In this document: one piece after another, positions 1-7,523 of the stretch
Layout of the letters: the number at the start of each line of letters is the position of its first letter
Position numbering within the stretch: the first letter of the stretch is position 1
Source: SHVO01 sp041919675
GTDB lineage: Bacteria > Pseudomonadota > Alphaproteobacteria > Rhodospirillales > Rhodospirillaceae
Assembly (NCBI GenBank): GCA_041919675.1
Contig: JAYRTJ010000099.1
Coordinates: forward strand, 1-12,597
Length of the DNA stretch: 12,597 nt
Direction of reading: 5' to 3'
The notes under the pieces: generated by a model
Told to the model about the DNA's origin: nothing
Seen by the model: only the letters and a program-made list of their open reading frames with translations
The model's database searches: none
Made by a program: the position numbers and the translations under genes

Positions 1-57
1 ACCGGCGCCGCCGCCGCGTCCGTTTCGACACACAGCATGAAAAGGGGAGCTGCCTGA
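1..57 (+). CDS. Probable 3' end of murG (partial)
   Basis: This short open stretch precedes murC, where murG normally sits in alphaproteobacterial dcw clusters. Reading from base 1 gives 18 codons (TGAAAASVSTHSMKRGAA) and a TGA at 55-57 that shares one base with the murC ATG. The first dozen codons end mostly in G or C like the neighbouring genes. A second frame ends at 38-40 and cannot be excluded. There is too little sequence to recognise a MurG motif, so identity rests on context alone. Confidence 0.3.
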   Translation, partial: TGAAAASVSTHSMKRGAA

Positions 58-1475
58 TGCAGTCCATGCCGCTCGATATCGGCATCATTCATTTCGTTGG
101 CATCGGCGGCATCGGCATGTCCGGCATCGCGGAGGTCATGCACAACCTCGGCTATCAGGTGCAGGGCACCGATATCGCCCAGAACGCCAACGTGGACCGC
201 CTGCGTGCGCTCGGTGTGCGCATCGAAATCGGCCACCGCGCCGAGAATCTCGGCGACGCCCGCGTCGTCGTCATCTCCTCGGCCGTGAAGGCGGACAATC
301 CGGAAGTCGCCGCCGCCCGCAAGGCGATGCTGCCGATCGTGCGCCGCGCCGAGATGCTCGCCGAATTGATGCGCCTCAAGTGGTCGGTGGCCGTCGGCGG
401 CACGCACGGCAAGACCACGACGACCTCGCTGGTCGCCACGGTGCTCGACGCCGCGGGCCTCGATCCGACCGTCATCAACGGCGGCATCATCAACGCCTAC
501 GGCACCAACGCGCGCCGCGGCGAAGGCGAATGGATGGTGGTGGAAGCCGACGAGTCCGACGGCACATTTACACGTCTTCCCGCGACGATCGCCATCGTCA
601 CCAACATCGATCCCGAACATCTCGACTTCTACAAAGAGTTCGCGAAGGTGAAAGAAGCCTTCCGCACGTTCGTGCTGTCGATCCCCTTCTACGGCTTCGG
701 CGTGCTGTGCATCGACCATCCGGAAGTGCAGGCGCTGCTGCCGCAGCTGACCGACCGCAAGATCATCACCTACGGCCTCAGCCCGCTGGCGCAGGTGCGC
801 GGCATGAACCTGGTGCTCGATACCGCCGGGGTCCGCTTCGACGCCGCCCTCTCCGACCGCCTGACCGGCGGCGAGCGCGTGATCAAGGACATCCGCCTCA
901 CCATGTTCGGCCAGCACAACGTGCTGAACGCGCTGGCCGCGGTGTCCGTCGCCGCCGAGATGGGCATTTCGGACGATCTGATCCGCGAGGGCCTCGCGCG
1001 CTTCACCGGGGTCAAGCGTCGATTCACGCGTGTCGGTGAAACCAACGGCATCACGGTGATCGACGACTACGGCCATCACCCGGTGGAAATCGCCGCCGTG
1101 CTGAAGGCCGCGCGTCAGGCCACCAAGGGCCGTGTGATCGCCGTCGTGCAGCCGCACCGCTATTCGCGCCTGCAGTCGCTGTTCGCCGAGTTCTGCCAGT
1201 GCTTCAACGACGCCGATCATGTGATCGTCGCCGACGTCTATCCGGCCGGCGAGCAGCCGATCCCGGGCGTCGACCGCGACGCGCTGATCAACGGCCTGCA
1301 CGCCCATGGCCACAAGGCCGTCACGGCGCTGGTCTCTCCGAAACACCTCGCCGCCGTGATCGACGACATCGCGAGCGCCGGCGACATCGTGGTCTGCCTC
1401 GGCGCCGGCAATATCACCGCCTGGGCGCACGCCCTTCCCGCCGACCTCGCGGCCATCAAGCGGAGCAAGCAATGA
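57..1475 (+). CDS. murC: UDP-N-acetylmuramate--L-alanine ligase MurC
   Basis: This ATP-dependent cytoplasmic Mur ligase adds L-alanine to UDP-MurNAc, the first step of the peptidoglycan stem peptide. The 472-residue length is normal for the family. The N-terminal UDP-binding Rossmann motif GIGGIGMSG is at residues 15-23. The ATP P-loop GGTHGKTTTT is at 114-123, the central-domain motif EADESDGTF at 163-171, and GQHNVLNALAA at 285-295. The C-terminal ligase domain carries DDYGHHPVEI (336-345) and QPHRYSR (365-371). The frame is open further upstream, but GGGGAG at 44-49, seven bases before the ATG at 57, supports this start. The next Met, at 66, is a weaker alternative. The gene ends in an ATGA overlap with murB, indicating coupled translation. 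The family assignment is certain. Confidence 0.98.
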   Translation: MQSMPLDIGIIHFVGIGGIGMSGIAEVMHNLGYQVQGTDIAQNANVDRLRALGVRIEIGHRAENLGDARVVVISSAVKADNPEVAAARKAMLPIVRRAEMLAELMRLKWSVAVGGTHGKTTTTSLVATVLDAAGLDPTVINGGIINAYGTNARRGEGEWMVVEADESDGTFTRLPATIAIVTNIDPEHLDFYKEFAKVKEAFRTFVLSIPFYGFGVLCIDHPEVQALLPQLTDRKIITYGLSPLAQVRGMNLVLDTAGVRFDAALSDRLTGGERVIKDIRLTMFGQHNVLNALAAVSVAAEMGISDDLIREGLARFTGVKRRFTRVGETNGITVIDDYGHHPVEIAAVLKAARQATKGRVIAVVQPHRYSRLQSLFAEFCQCFNDADHVIVADVYPAGEQPIPGVDRDALINGLHAHGHKAVTALVSPKHLAAVIDDIASAGDIVVCLGAGNITAWAHALPADLAAIKRSKQ

Positions 1476-2428
1476 TGGCCCAACGGCGCATCCGCACAGA
1501 TCTGGCCGAACGTCTGCCCCGCATCCGCGGGCGCTACGACGTCATGGCCGATCTTGGCCGCATGACATGGTTCCGTGTCGGCGGCCCGGCGGAAGTGCTG
1601 TTCTCGCCCGCCGACGTCGAAGATCTGGCGGCATTCTTGAAAGGCAAACCGGAAGACGTGCCCGTGCACGTGGTCGGCCTCGGTTCGAACATGCTGGTGC
1701 GCGACGGCGGCGTGCCGGGCGTTGTCATCCACCTCGGCAAGGCGTTCTGCACCATCGCCGCCGACGGCGTGAACCTGCGCTGCGGCGCGGGCGCGGTCGA
1801 TGCGACGGTCGCCACCGCGGCGCGCGACGCGTCCATCGCGGGCCTCGAGTTCCTGACCGGCATCCCCGGCACCATCGGCGGCGCGCTGCGCATGAACGCG
1901 GGCGCCTATGGCCGCGAGATCAAGGACGTGTTCGTCGGCGCAACGGCGCTCGACGCCAAGGGCGACGTCCATCAGCTCGATGCCGCCGCGATGCGCTTCT
2001 CCTACCGTCATACGAACGTGGCCGAAGACTGGATTTTCACCGGCGCCGAACTGAAGGGAACGCCGGGCAATCAGGACGTCATCACCGCCCGCATCCGCGA
2101 AATCCGCGCCGAGCGCGAGCAGTCGCAGCCGACACAGGCGCGCACGGGGGGGTCGACCTTCGCCAACCCCCCCGGCTCCAAGGCTTGGGCGTTGGTGGAC
2201 GCCGCCGGCTGCCGCGGCCTCTTGCGCGGCGGGGCTCAGATTTCCCACAAACACGCCAACTTCCTGATCAACACCGGCACGGCAACGGCCGCGGATCTCG
2301 AAGGCCTCGGTGAAGAGGTCCGTAAGCGCGTGAAAGATCATTCCGGCGTTGAACTCGTATGGGAAGTGCGCCGCATCGGCGTGACCCCGGACGACGAGAA
2401 CGCCTTGTTGCGGAGTTCGCGTCCATGA
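1472..2428 (+). CDS. murB: UDP-N-acetylenolpyruvoylglucosamine reductase MurB
   Basis: This FAD flavoenzyme uses NADPH to reduce UDP-GlcNAc-enolpyruvate to UDP-MurNAc, the substrate of the adjacent MurC. The protein has 318 residues, the short form without the extra insert of E. coli MurB. FAD-binding motifs are GLGSNMLVRDGG (69-80) and GIPGTIGGALRMNAGAYG (130-147). The active-site arginine region is FSYRHTN (176-182). The proton-donor serine lies in TGGSTFANP (S228), and the late glutamate in VWEVRRIG (E298). Two start codons stand in tandem (ATGATG at 1472-1477). GGAG at 1462-1465 is spaced six bases from the first. The open frame reaches back into murC, but that part has no MurB character. 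The gene overlaps murC and ddl by 4 nt each. The codons around S228 contain runs of seven G and seven C. Confidence 0.97.
   Translation: MMAQRRIRTDLAERLPRIRGRYDVMADLGRMTWFRVGGPAEVLFSPADVEDLAAFLKGKPEDVPVHVVGLGSNMLVRDGGVPGVVIHLGKAFCTIAADGVNLRCGAGAVDATVATAARDASIAGLEFLTGIPGTIGGALRMNAGAYGREIKDVFVGATALDAKGDVHQLDAAAMRFSYRHTNVAEDWIFTGAELKGTPGNQDVITARIREIRAEREQSQPTQARTGGSTFANPPGSKAWALVDAAGCRGLLRGGAQISHKHANFLINTGTATAADLEGLGEEVRKRVKDHSGVELVWEVRRIGVTPDDENALLRSSRP
2146..2173 (+). repeat. G7/C7 inverted homopolymer pair inside murB
   Basis: Seven G (2146-2152) and seven C (2167-2173) are separated by 14 bases and could pair as a hairpin. They encode the Gly-Gly and Pro-Pro that bracket the catalytic-serine motif GGSTFANPPG. 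Most glycine codons in this gene are GGC, so GGG GGG is an uncommon choice here. Confidence 0.6.
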
Positions 2429-3348
2429 AGCGCCCGGCATCCATTCGCCGCGTGGCCGTCCTGTACGGCGGTTTTTCGAAGGAACGCGAGATCTCGCTGG
2501 TCTCGGGCGGCGCCGCCGACCGCGCGTTGCGCGCCAAAGGCCTCGACGTCACTAAGATCGACGTGCCGCGCGACATGGCCTCGCTGGTCGCCCAGATCGA
2601 CGCCGCGAAGCCCGACGTCGTGTTCAACGCCCTGCACGGCCGCTACGGTGAAGACGGTTGCATCCAGGGCCTCTTGGACATGATGGCGATCCCGTACACC
2701 AACTCGGGCCGCATGGCCTCCGCCGTCGCCATGGACAAGCCGGCCGCGAAGCGCATGTTCGCCGCCGCCGGGATCCCTGTCGCGGAAGAAAAGATCGTGA
2801 CTGTTGCCGAGGCTGAGCGCGGCGACGTCATGGCGCGCCCCTACGTCCTGAAGCCGGTCAATGAAGGCTCGAGCGTCGGCGTGAAGATCGTGCGCGCGGG
2901 CGACAACCACCCGCCGCTCGACGACCTTGGTCTGGGTAAAGACGATCTGATCATGGCCGAACGTTTCATCCCGGGCCGCGAAGTCACCGTGGCCGTGATG
3001 GGCGATCGCCCGCTGGCCGTCACCGAGATCACGACGGGCCGCGACTTCTACGATTACGAAGCGAAATATGCCAAAGGCGGCTCGAAACACGCCCTGCCGG
3101 CCGATCTGCCGCGCGCGCAATACGAAAAGGCGATGGAACTTTCCCTGATCGCACACAAGGTGCTCGGCTGCCGCGGCGTTTCGCGCGCCGACCTGCGCCT
3201 GGATGGCGACACCTTCTACATGCTCGAGGTCAACACACAGCCCGGCCTGACGCCGACATCTCTGGTGCCCGAGCAGGCCAATTATGTCGGACTGAGTTTC
3301 GAGGATCTCATGTACTGGATGGTGGAGCACGCCGAATGCGACGCCTGA
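2425..3348 (+). CDS. ddl: D-alanine--D-alanine ligase Ddl
   Basis: This cytoplasmic ATP-grasp enzyme joins two D-alanines to make the terminal dipeptide of the peptidoglycan precursor, the target of vancomycin-type antibiotics. Its 307 residues match the DdlB-type length. The motif GGFSKEREISL at 15-25 carries the N-terminal catalytic glutamate. ATP-binding VLKPVNEGSSVGV is at 141-153, with the conserved serine of GSSVG, and AERFIPGREVTVAV is at 178-191. The omega-loop tyrosine region is DFYDYEAKY (207-215). The metal-binding LEVNTQPGLTPTSLVP is at 267-282. The frame is open 22 codons upstream inside murB. The ATG at 2425 overlaps the murB stop (ATGA), lies nine bases after GGAG (2412-2415), and puts the protein at the family's usual length. 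Its 3' end overlaps ftsQ by 13 nt. Confidence 0.97.
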   Translation: MKRPASIRRVAVLYGGFSKEREISLVSGGAADRALRAKGLDVTKIDVPRDMASLVAQIDAAKPDVVFNALHGRYGEDGCIQGLLDMMAIPYTNSGRMASAVAMDKPAAKRMFAAAGIPVAEEKIVTVAEAERGDVMARPYVLKPVNEGSSVGVKIVRAGDNHPPLDDLGLGKDDLIMAERFIPGREVTVAVMGDRPLAVTEITTGRDFYDYEAKYAKGGSKHALPADLPRAQYEKAMELSLIAHKVLGCRGVSRADLRLDGDTFYMLEVNTQPGLTPTSLVPEQANYVGLSFEDLMYWMVEHAECDA

Positions 3349-4142
3349 TCTTACGTTCCGCGGCCGCCCTCGCCGCCGTGGGCGCGATTGCCGCCATCGT
3401 GAAGCTGGCCCCGCTGCCGGAGTTGGCCGCCGCCGATGCAGGCTTTGTCGAAGGCAGCGCCGGGATGGGCTTCCGCCTGAAGGCCCTGACGGTCGAAGGC
3501 CGCCACATGACGGCGCGTGAAGACCTGCTCGGCGCGCTGGATGCCGAAGTCGGCACCCCGATCGCGGCCATCGACGTCGTTAAGGCGCGAACCGAGGTGG
3601 AAAAGCTGCCCTGGGTGCGCACCGCCAAGATCGAGCGCCGCCTGCCCGACACCATCCACATGGTGATCGAAGAACGCATCCCTTACGCGCTGTGGCAGCA
3701 CGGCGAGAAGTACACACTGGTCGACCATGAAGGCCACCTGATCGTCGACGTGCCGGACTCCGACTCGCGCCTGCCGCTGATCGTGGGCGCGGACGCGCCG
3801 GCGAACGCGGCGGAATTATTCGAAGCCCTGAAAACGCAACCGGAACTCGCCAGCCGCGTTCAAGCCGCGGTGCGCGTGGGCGCGCGGCGCTGGAACATCT
3901 ATCTCGACGCCTACGAGGGCGGCATTTCCGTGCGCCTGCCGGAAGAACATATGGCCGAGGCGTGGGTGCGCCTCGCCGCCCTCGAGAAGGAACACAAAAT
4001 TCTGCAGCGCGACCTCGCGTTCATCGATCTTCGCCTCGAAGATCAACTCGTCGTTCGCCTGCGCAATACCCCGGACGCCAAGGAACCCGCGGTCGCGGGC
4101 ACTTCGAAGACGCCGGCGGTACGGGTCAAGCAGCGCCTTTAA
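3336..4142 (+). CDS. ftsQ: Cell division protein FtsQ
   Basis: FtsQ is a bitopic inner-membrane divisome protein that recruits FtsB/FtsL and links early and late division proteins. The 268-residue product has one N-terminal membrane segment (about residues 5-24, rich in Ala, Leu and Ile). A periplasmic POTRA domain follows (about 46-115), recognisable from FRLKALTVEGRHMTAREDLL and the LPWVRTAKIERRLPDTI segment. The FtsQ/DivIB domain ends with LAFIDLRLEDQLVVRL (227-242). The ATG lies eight bases after GGTGGAG (3321-3327). I find no ATG, GTG or TTG in this frame for about 75 bases upstream, so the very short cytoplasmic tail (about seven residues) appears real. A 24-nt gap with a purine-rich Shine-Dalgarno separates it from ftsA. 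Confidence 0.95.
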   Translation: MRRLILRSAAALAAVGAIAAIVKLAPLPELAAADAGFVEGSAGMGFRLKALTVEGRHMTAREDLLGALDAEVGTPIAAIDVVKARTEVEKLPWVRTAKIERRLPDTIHMVIEERIPYALWQHGEKYTLVDHEGHLIVDVPDSDSRLPLIVGADAPANAAELFEALKTQPELASRVQAAVRVGARRWNIYLDAYEGGISVRLPEEHMAEAWVRLAALEKEHKILQRDLAFIDLRLEDQLVVRLRNTPDAKEPAVAGTSKTPAVRVKQRL

Positions 4143-4166
4143 GCGGGAAGGCAAAGGGGAAAGAAC

Positions 4167-5438
4167 ATGTTCGGCAAGAGCACATTGAAGGGCGCGAACG
4201 CCATCGCCCCCAACAGTACGTTCGCCGCGTTGGATATCGGCACCACCAAGGTCGCCTGCTTCATCGCCGAGATGGGTGAAGGCGAACTGCATATCACCGG
4301 GTCCGGCCATCACCGCTCGCGCGGCATGCGCGGCGGCCAGGTCATCAACCTGGACGAGGCCGAAGCCTCCGTGCGCGCCGCGGTCGACGCCGCCGAGCAG
4401 ATGGCCAACAGCCGCATCGACCGGGTATTCGTGAACATGTCCTGCGGCACCCCGCAGTCGACCCGCGTGGACGTGGAACTGGCCGTGGCCGGCCATCAGA
4501 TCCGCGATACCGACGTGCGCCGGGTGCTGGAGCACGGCAGCGCCCAGTTCGACCCCATCGAGCGCGAACTGATCCACTGCATCCCGACCGGCTACTCCAT
4601 CGACGGCGGCAACGGCATCATCGACCCGCGCGGCATGTACGGCGGCAAGCTCGGCGTCAACATCCACCTGGTCACCGCCGCGGTCGGCCCCGCGCGCAAC
4701 CTGGCCTCGGTCATCGAGCGCTGCGACCTCGACGTCGAAGACCGGGTCGTGTCCTCCTACGCTTCGGGCCTCGCGTGCCTTGTGGACGACGAAAAGGACC
4801 TAGGGGTCACCGTCATCGATATGGGCGGCGGCACCACGACCATCTCCGTCTTCCAGGAAAGCCAGGTTGTCTACGTCGAAGCCATCCCCGTGGGCGGCAT
4901 GCATGTGACCGGCGACATCGCCAAGGGTCTTTCGACCCCGGTGGCCCGCGCCGAGCGCCTGAAGACGGTCTACGGCTCGGTCATGCAGACCCCGGGCGAC
5001 CACCGTGAGCTCCTGAAAGTGCCCCTCGTCGGCGAAGAAGACGAGGAAAGCGCCAATGAAATCCCGAAATCCCTGCTCGTTCAGATCATCCAGGCCCGCA
5101 TCGAAGAGACCTTGGAACTGGTGCGCTCGCACCTCGAGGCCTCGGGCTTCGCCAAGACCGCCGGCCGCCGCGTCGTCCTGACCGGCGGCGCCAGCCAGCT
5201 GGAAGGCGTGCGCGACCTGGCCGAACTGATCCTCGACAAGCAAGTCCGCCTGGGCCGTCCGCGCATGATCCGCGGCCTGCCCGAGTCCATGTCGGGCCCC
5301 GCGTTCGCGACGGCCGCCGGACTCCTGCGCTACGGCCTGCGTGAACACGTGGCGCGCCCCGACTACGCGGCGATGGACGCCGCCAGGAGTAAGAACGGCT
5401 TCGGCCGCATCGGCGCGTGGCTGAAAGAGAATTTTTGA
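4167..5438 (+). CDS. ftsA: Cell division protein FtsA
   Basis: FtsA is the actin-like ATPase that tethers FtsZ filaments to the inner membrane and recruits later divisome proteins. The product has 423 residues, normal for the family. Actin-fold motifs are ALDIGTTKVACFIAE (20-34, phosphate 1), VTVIDMGGGTTTISVF (214-229, phosphate 2) and VVLTGGASQLEGV (336-348, adenosine). Between the first two lies the divisome-interaction subdomain 1C (roughly 85-170). The C-terminal GFGRIGAWLKENF (411-423) fits the amphipathic membrane-targeting helix. The start is preceded by AAAGGGGAAAG (4153-4163), close to the ATG. The gene follows ftsQ by 24 nt. It is separated from ftsZ by an unusual 190-nt leader, so the FtsA:FtsZ ratio may be set there. 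Confidence 0.98.
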   Translation: MFGKSTLKGANAIAPNSTFAALDIGTTKVACFIAEMGEGELHITGSGHHRSRGMRGGQVINLDEAEASVRAAVDAAEQMANSRIDRVFVNMSCGTPQSTRVDVELAVAGHQIRDTDVRRVLEHGSAQFDPIERELIHCIPTGYSIDGGNGIIDPRGMYGGKLGVNIHLVTAAVGPARNLASVIERCDLDVEDRVVSSYASGLACLVDDEKDLGVTVIDMGGGTTTISVFQESQVVYVEAIPVGGMHVTGDIAKGLSTPVARAERLKTVYGSVMQTPGDHRELLKVPLVGEEDEESANEIPKSLLVQIIQARIEETLELVRSHLEASGFAKTAGRRVVLTGGASQLEGVRDLAELILDKQVRLGRPRMIRGLPESMSGPAFATAAGLLRYGLREHVARPDYAAMDAARSKNGFGRIGAWLKENF

Positions 5439-5628
5439 GAACTTCTGAGGCGTGACTCGCAGAAATGATGTACATTCATTTCGATCAAGTCACTCCAAAG
5501 CAAAAATAAAAAACGGACCGATAACAAAGCAACTGAGTTCCGAAACAAGAAAAACAACAAAAAAACGCTCACAAACAAAAACAACTCGAACCGTTGCTAA
5601 CGACAAAAAGACATTTGGAGGCTGCAAA
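5439..5628 (+). promoter_or_regulatory. A-rich, T-poor ftsZ leader
   Basis: This is the only long gap inside the division-gene block. By hand count, positions 5501-5610 contain 61 A, 25 C, 14 G and 10 T, about 35% GC against the much higher GC of the flanking genes. Runs of A joined by single C (CAAAAA, ACAACAA, ACAAACAAAAAC) dominate. Such RNA should be largely unstructured. A short palindrome ATGTACAT (5468-5475) and a GACTC site (5454-5458) lie near its 5' end. I could not pick out a convincing -35/-10 pair. A dedicated ftsZ promoter and a translation-enhancing leader are both inferences. Confidence 0.7.
5617..5621 (+). promoter_or_regulatory. ftsZ ribosome binding site
   Basis: GGAGG lies seven bases before the ATG at 5629. 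It fixes the ftsZ start, since the reading frame stays open back to a GTG at 5452. Confidence 0.9.
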
Positions 5629-7434
5629 ATGACCATCAATATTAGTGTGCCTAAGACGACGATCGAGGCTCAGCTGAAGCCCCGCATCAGCGTCATCGGC
5701 GTGGGCGGCGCCGGCGGCAATGCCGTCAACAACATGATCCAGAGCTCCATGGAAGGCTGCGATTTCATCGTCGCCAACACGGACGCCCAGGCTCTGGCCC
5801 TCTCGCGCACCGACCGCCGTATCCAGCTCGGCCGCGACACCACCCAAGGCCTCGGCGCCGGCGCTCAACCGATCATCGGCCGGGATTCCGCCGAAGAAGC
5901 CCTCGAGATCATCGCCCGCGAGCTCGACGGCTCGCATATGGCGTTCATCACCGCCGGCATGGGCGGCGGCACGGGGACGGGCGCCGCGCCGGTCATCGCG
6001 CGGATTGCCCGTGAACTCGGCATCCTGACCGTCGGCGTGGTCACCAAGCCGTTCCACTTCGAAGGCGTGCACCGTATGCGCCTGGCCGAAGCGGGCATCG
6101 AAGAACTGGCCGGCGTGGTCGACACCCTGATCATCATCCCGAACCAGAACCTCTTCCGCGTCGCCAACGAGAAGACGACCTTCGCGGACGCCTTCAAGAT
6201 GGCCGACAACGTCCTGCACGGCGGGGTTCGCAGCGTCACCGACCTGATGATGATGCCGGGCATGATCAACCTGGACTTCGCCGACGTCCGGACGGTCATG
6301 AAGGAAATGGGCCGCGCGATGATGGGCACGGGCGAAGCTTCCGGCGAACGCCGGGCGCTCGACGCCGCCGAGGCCGCCATCGCCAACCCGCTGCTCGAAG
6401 ACACCTCGATGAAGGGCGCCAAGGGCGTTCTCATCAACATCACGGGCGGCTCCGACATCACCCTGTTCGAAGTCGACGAAGCGGCCAACCGCATCCGCGA
6501 GGAAGTCGAAGGCGAAGCCCACATCATCTTCGGCTCGTGCTTCAACGAAAGCATGGAAGGCAAGATCCGCGTGTCGGTGGTCGCCACCGGCATTGAATCG
6601 GCCGCGGGCGTGCAGCCCCGTCCGATGTCGCAGCGGACCGAAACCCGCGCGGTCGGCCGCCGCATGCCCGAGATCCGCACCTCCGCGGCTCCGGCTGCCG
6701 CTCCGGCCCCGACGATGCGGGCTCCGGCTGCTCCGGTCGCCGCGGCTCCGGCCCCGGTTGCCGCGGCTCCGGCTCCTGCCGCTCCGGCTCCGACTCTCGC
6801 CGCTTCGCTGGCGCCGGTGCAGACCTCCTTCGCCGGCTTCGGCGGTCCGACCCTGGCTCCGGCCACCGGCGCCGTCGACTTGCAGGCTGAAGAACAGGCC
6901 CTGATGGAAATGGCCGCCGCCGTGCGGGCTGAACTCCAGGCCGCCGCTCCGGCCCCGGAAGTGATGCCCGAGCCGGTGATGGCCGCGCCGGTTGCTCCGG
7001 CCCCGATCGCGGCGCAAGCCGCGGCCGTTGCCGAAGCCGTCGCCCGCGCGCCGGCCGCCGCCGCCCCGCGGATGAACATCGCCCCGCGCGATGTCTTTAT
7101 TCCGAAAGCGGCCGTGGAACCGCGCATGGAGTTCCGCATGGACAGCGACCGCGCCGAGATGGTCACGGCGGCCGCGCCGGCCCCCGCGCCGGTGGAAGCC
7201 GCTCCGGCCCCGGCGCCCGCCGCCGCGAAACCGGCGGAAGGCCGTGTCAGCCTGTTCGGCCGCTACCGCAGCCTGACCGCGCGTCCGAAGGTCGAGGAAA
7301 CAAAGGCTCCGGAGCCGCAAGCCAAGGCGCCGGCCGGCCTCAACATCTCGGTCGGCCCGATGGACCGCCCGGTTTCGTCTCACGACGAGGATGAGCTGGA
7401 GATTCCGGCCTTCCTGCGCCGCCAGGCGAACTAA
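5629..7434 (+). CDS. ftsZ: Cell division protein FtsZ with long Ala/Pro linker
   Basis: FtsZ is the tubulin-like GTPase that polymerises into the Z ring at midcell. From the ATG at 5629 the protein has 601 residues. The GTPase core covers about 18-325: ISVIGVGGAGGNAVNNM (20-36), the tubulin signature GGGTGTG (112-118) and the catalytic T7 loop NLDFADV (214-220). A linker of about 260 residues follows (about 330-587), dominated by Ala and Pro. It contains less repetitive islands near 395-436, 482-500 and 539-550 (RVSLFGRYRSLT). The C-terminal peptide DELEIPAFLRRQ (588-599) is the conserved FtsA-binding tail. The protein is longer than the roughly 383-residue E. coli FtsZ because of the linker, as is common in Alphaproteobacteria. 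The 59 open codons upstream are Lys/Thr/Ser-rich, lack FtsZ character and lie before a good Shine-Dalgarno. Confidence 0.98.
   Translation: MTINISVPKTTIEAQLKPRISVIGVGGAGGNAVNNMIQSSMEGCDFIVANTDAQALALSRTDRRIQLGRDTTQGLGAGAQPIIGRDSAEEALEIIARELDGSHMAFITAGMGGGTGTGAAPVIARIARELGILTVGVVTKPFHFEGVHRMRLAEAGIEELAGVVDTLIIIPNQNLFRVANEKTTFADAFKMADNVLHGGVRSVTDLMMMPGMINLDFADVRTVMKEMGRAMMGTGEASGERRALDAAEAAIANPLLEDTSMKGAKGVLINITGGSDITLFEVDEAANRIREEVEGEAHIIFGSCFNESMEGKIRVSVVATGIESAAGVQPRPMSQRTETRAVGRRMPEIRTSAAPAAAPAPTMRAPAAPVAAAPAPVAAAPAPAAPAPTLAASLAPVQTSFAGFGGPTLAPATGAVDLQAEEQALMEMAAAVRAELQAAAPAPEVMPEPVMAAPVAPAPIAAQAAAVAEAVARAPAAAAPRMNIAPRDVFIPKAAVEPRMEFRMDSDRAEMVTAAAPAPAPVEAAPAPAPAAAKPAEGRVSLFGRYRSLTARPKVEETKAPEPQAKAPAGLNISVGPMDRPVSSHDEDELEIPAFLRRQAN
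6736..6777 (+). repeat. Tandem heptad repeat in FtsZ linker
   Basis: Two adjacent 21-bp units encode VAAAPAP twice (FtsZ residues 370-383). They differ only at synonymous third positions. They sit in a wider GCTCCG-rich stretch (about 6684-6800) that encodes most of the first Ala/Pro block of the linker. Confidence 0.8.
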
Positions 7435-7466
7435 GACTTATATATAAAGCCTACCATCTGTCGGGG

Positions 7467-7500
7467 GGCCCGCATCTTGCGATGCGGGCCTTCTGCTTTT
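7467..7500 (+). terminator. Intrinsic terminator of ftsZ
   Basis: A perfect 10-bp stem (GGCCCGCATC at 7467-7476 with GATGCGGGCC at 7481-7490) has the loop TTGC. It is followed by TTCTGCTTTT and lies 32 bases after the ftsZ stop codon. It should end transcripts coming from the dcw operon or the ftsZ leader, separating them from the hydratase gene. Confidence 0.9.
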
Positions 7501-7523
7501 AATGATGTGCGACTTTGTTTTTC

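Noticed and set aside
1199..1471. N-terminal extension of MurB back into murC
   Set aside because: The Arg-rich translation is the out-of-frame reading of murC. The ATG at 1472 has a good Shine-Dalgarno and a standard overlap.
1238..2440. Long minus-strand open frame (400 codons) opposite murB
   Set aside because: It is a shadow frame, common in GC-rich DNA. The product has no recognisable motifs and covers a certain gene on the other strand. The long minus-strand frames opposite ddl, ftsQ/ftsA, ftsZ, lpxC and recN were rejected for the same reason.
6684..6800. CRISPR or minisatellite in the GCTCCG-rich stretch
   Set aside because: The repeats follow codon periodicity and encode the Ala/Pro linker of FtsZ. 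There are no spacers.
7439..7448. TATATATAAA as a promoter -10 box after ftsZ
   Set aside because: No -35 box is present at 16-18 bp upstream, and a transcript starting there would run straight into the ftsZ terminator.
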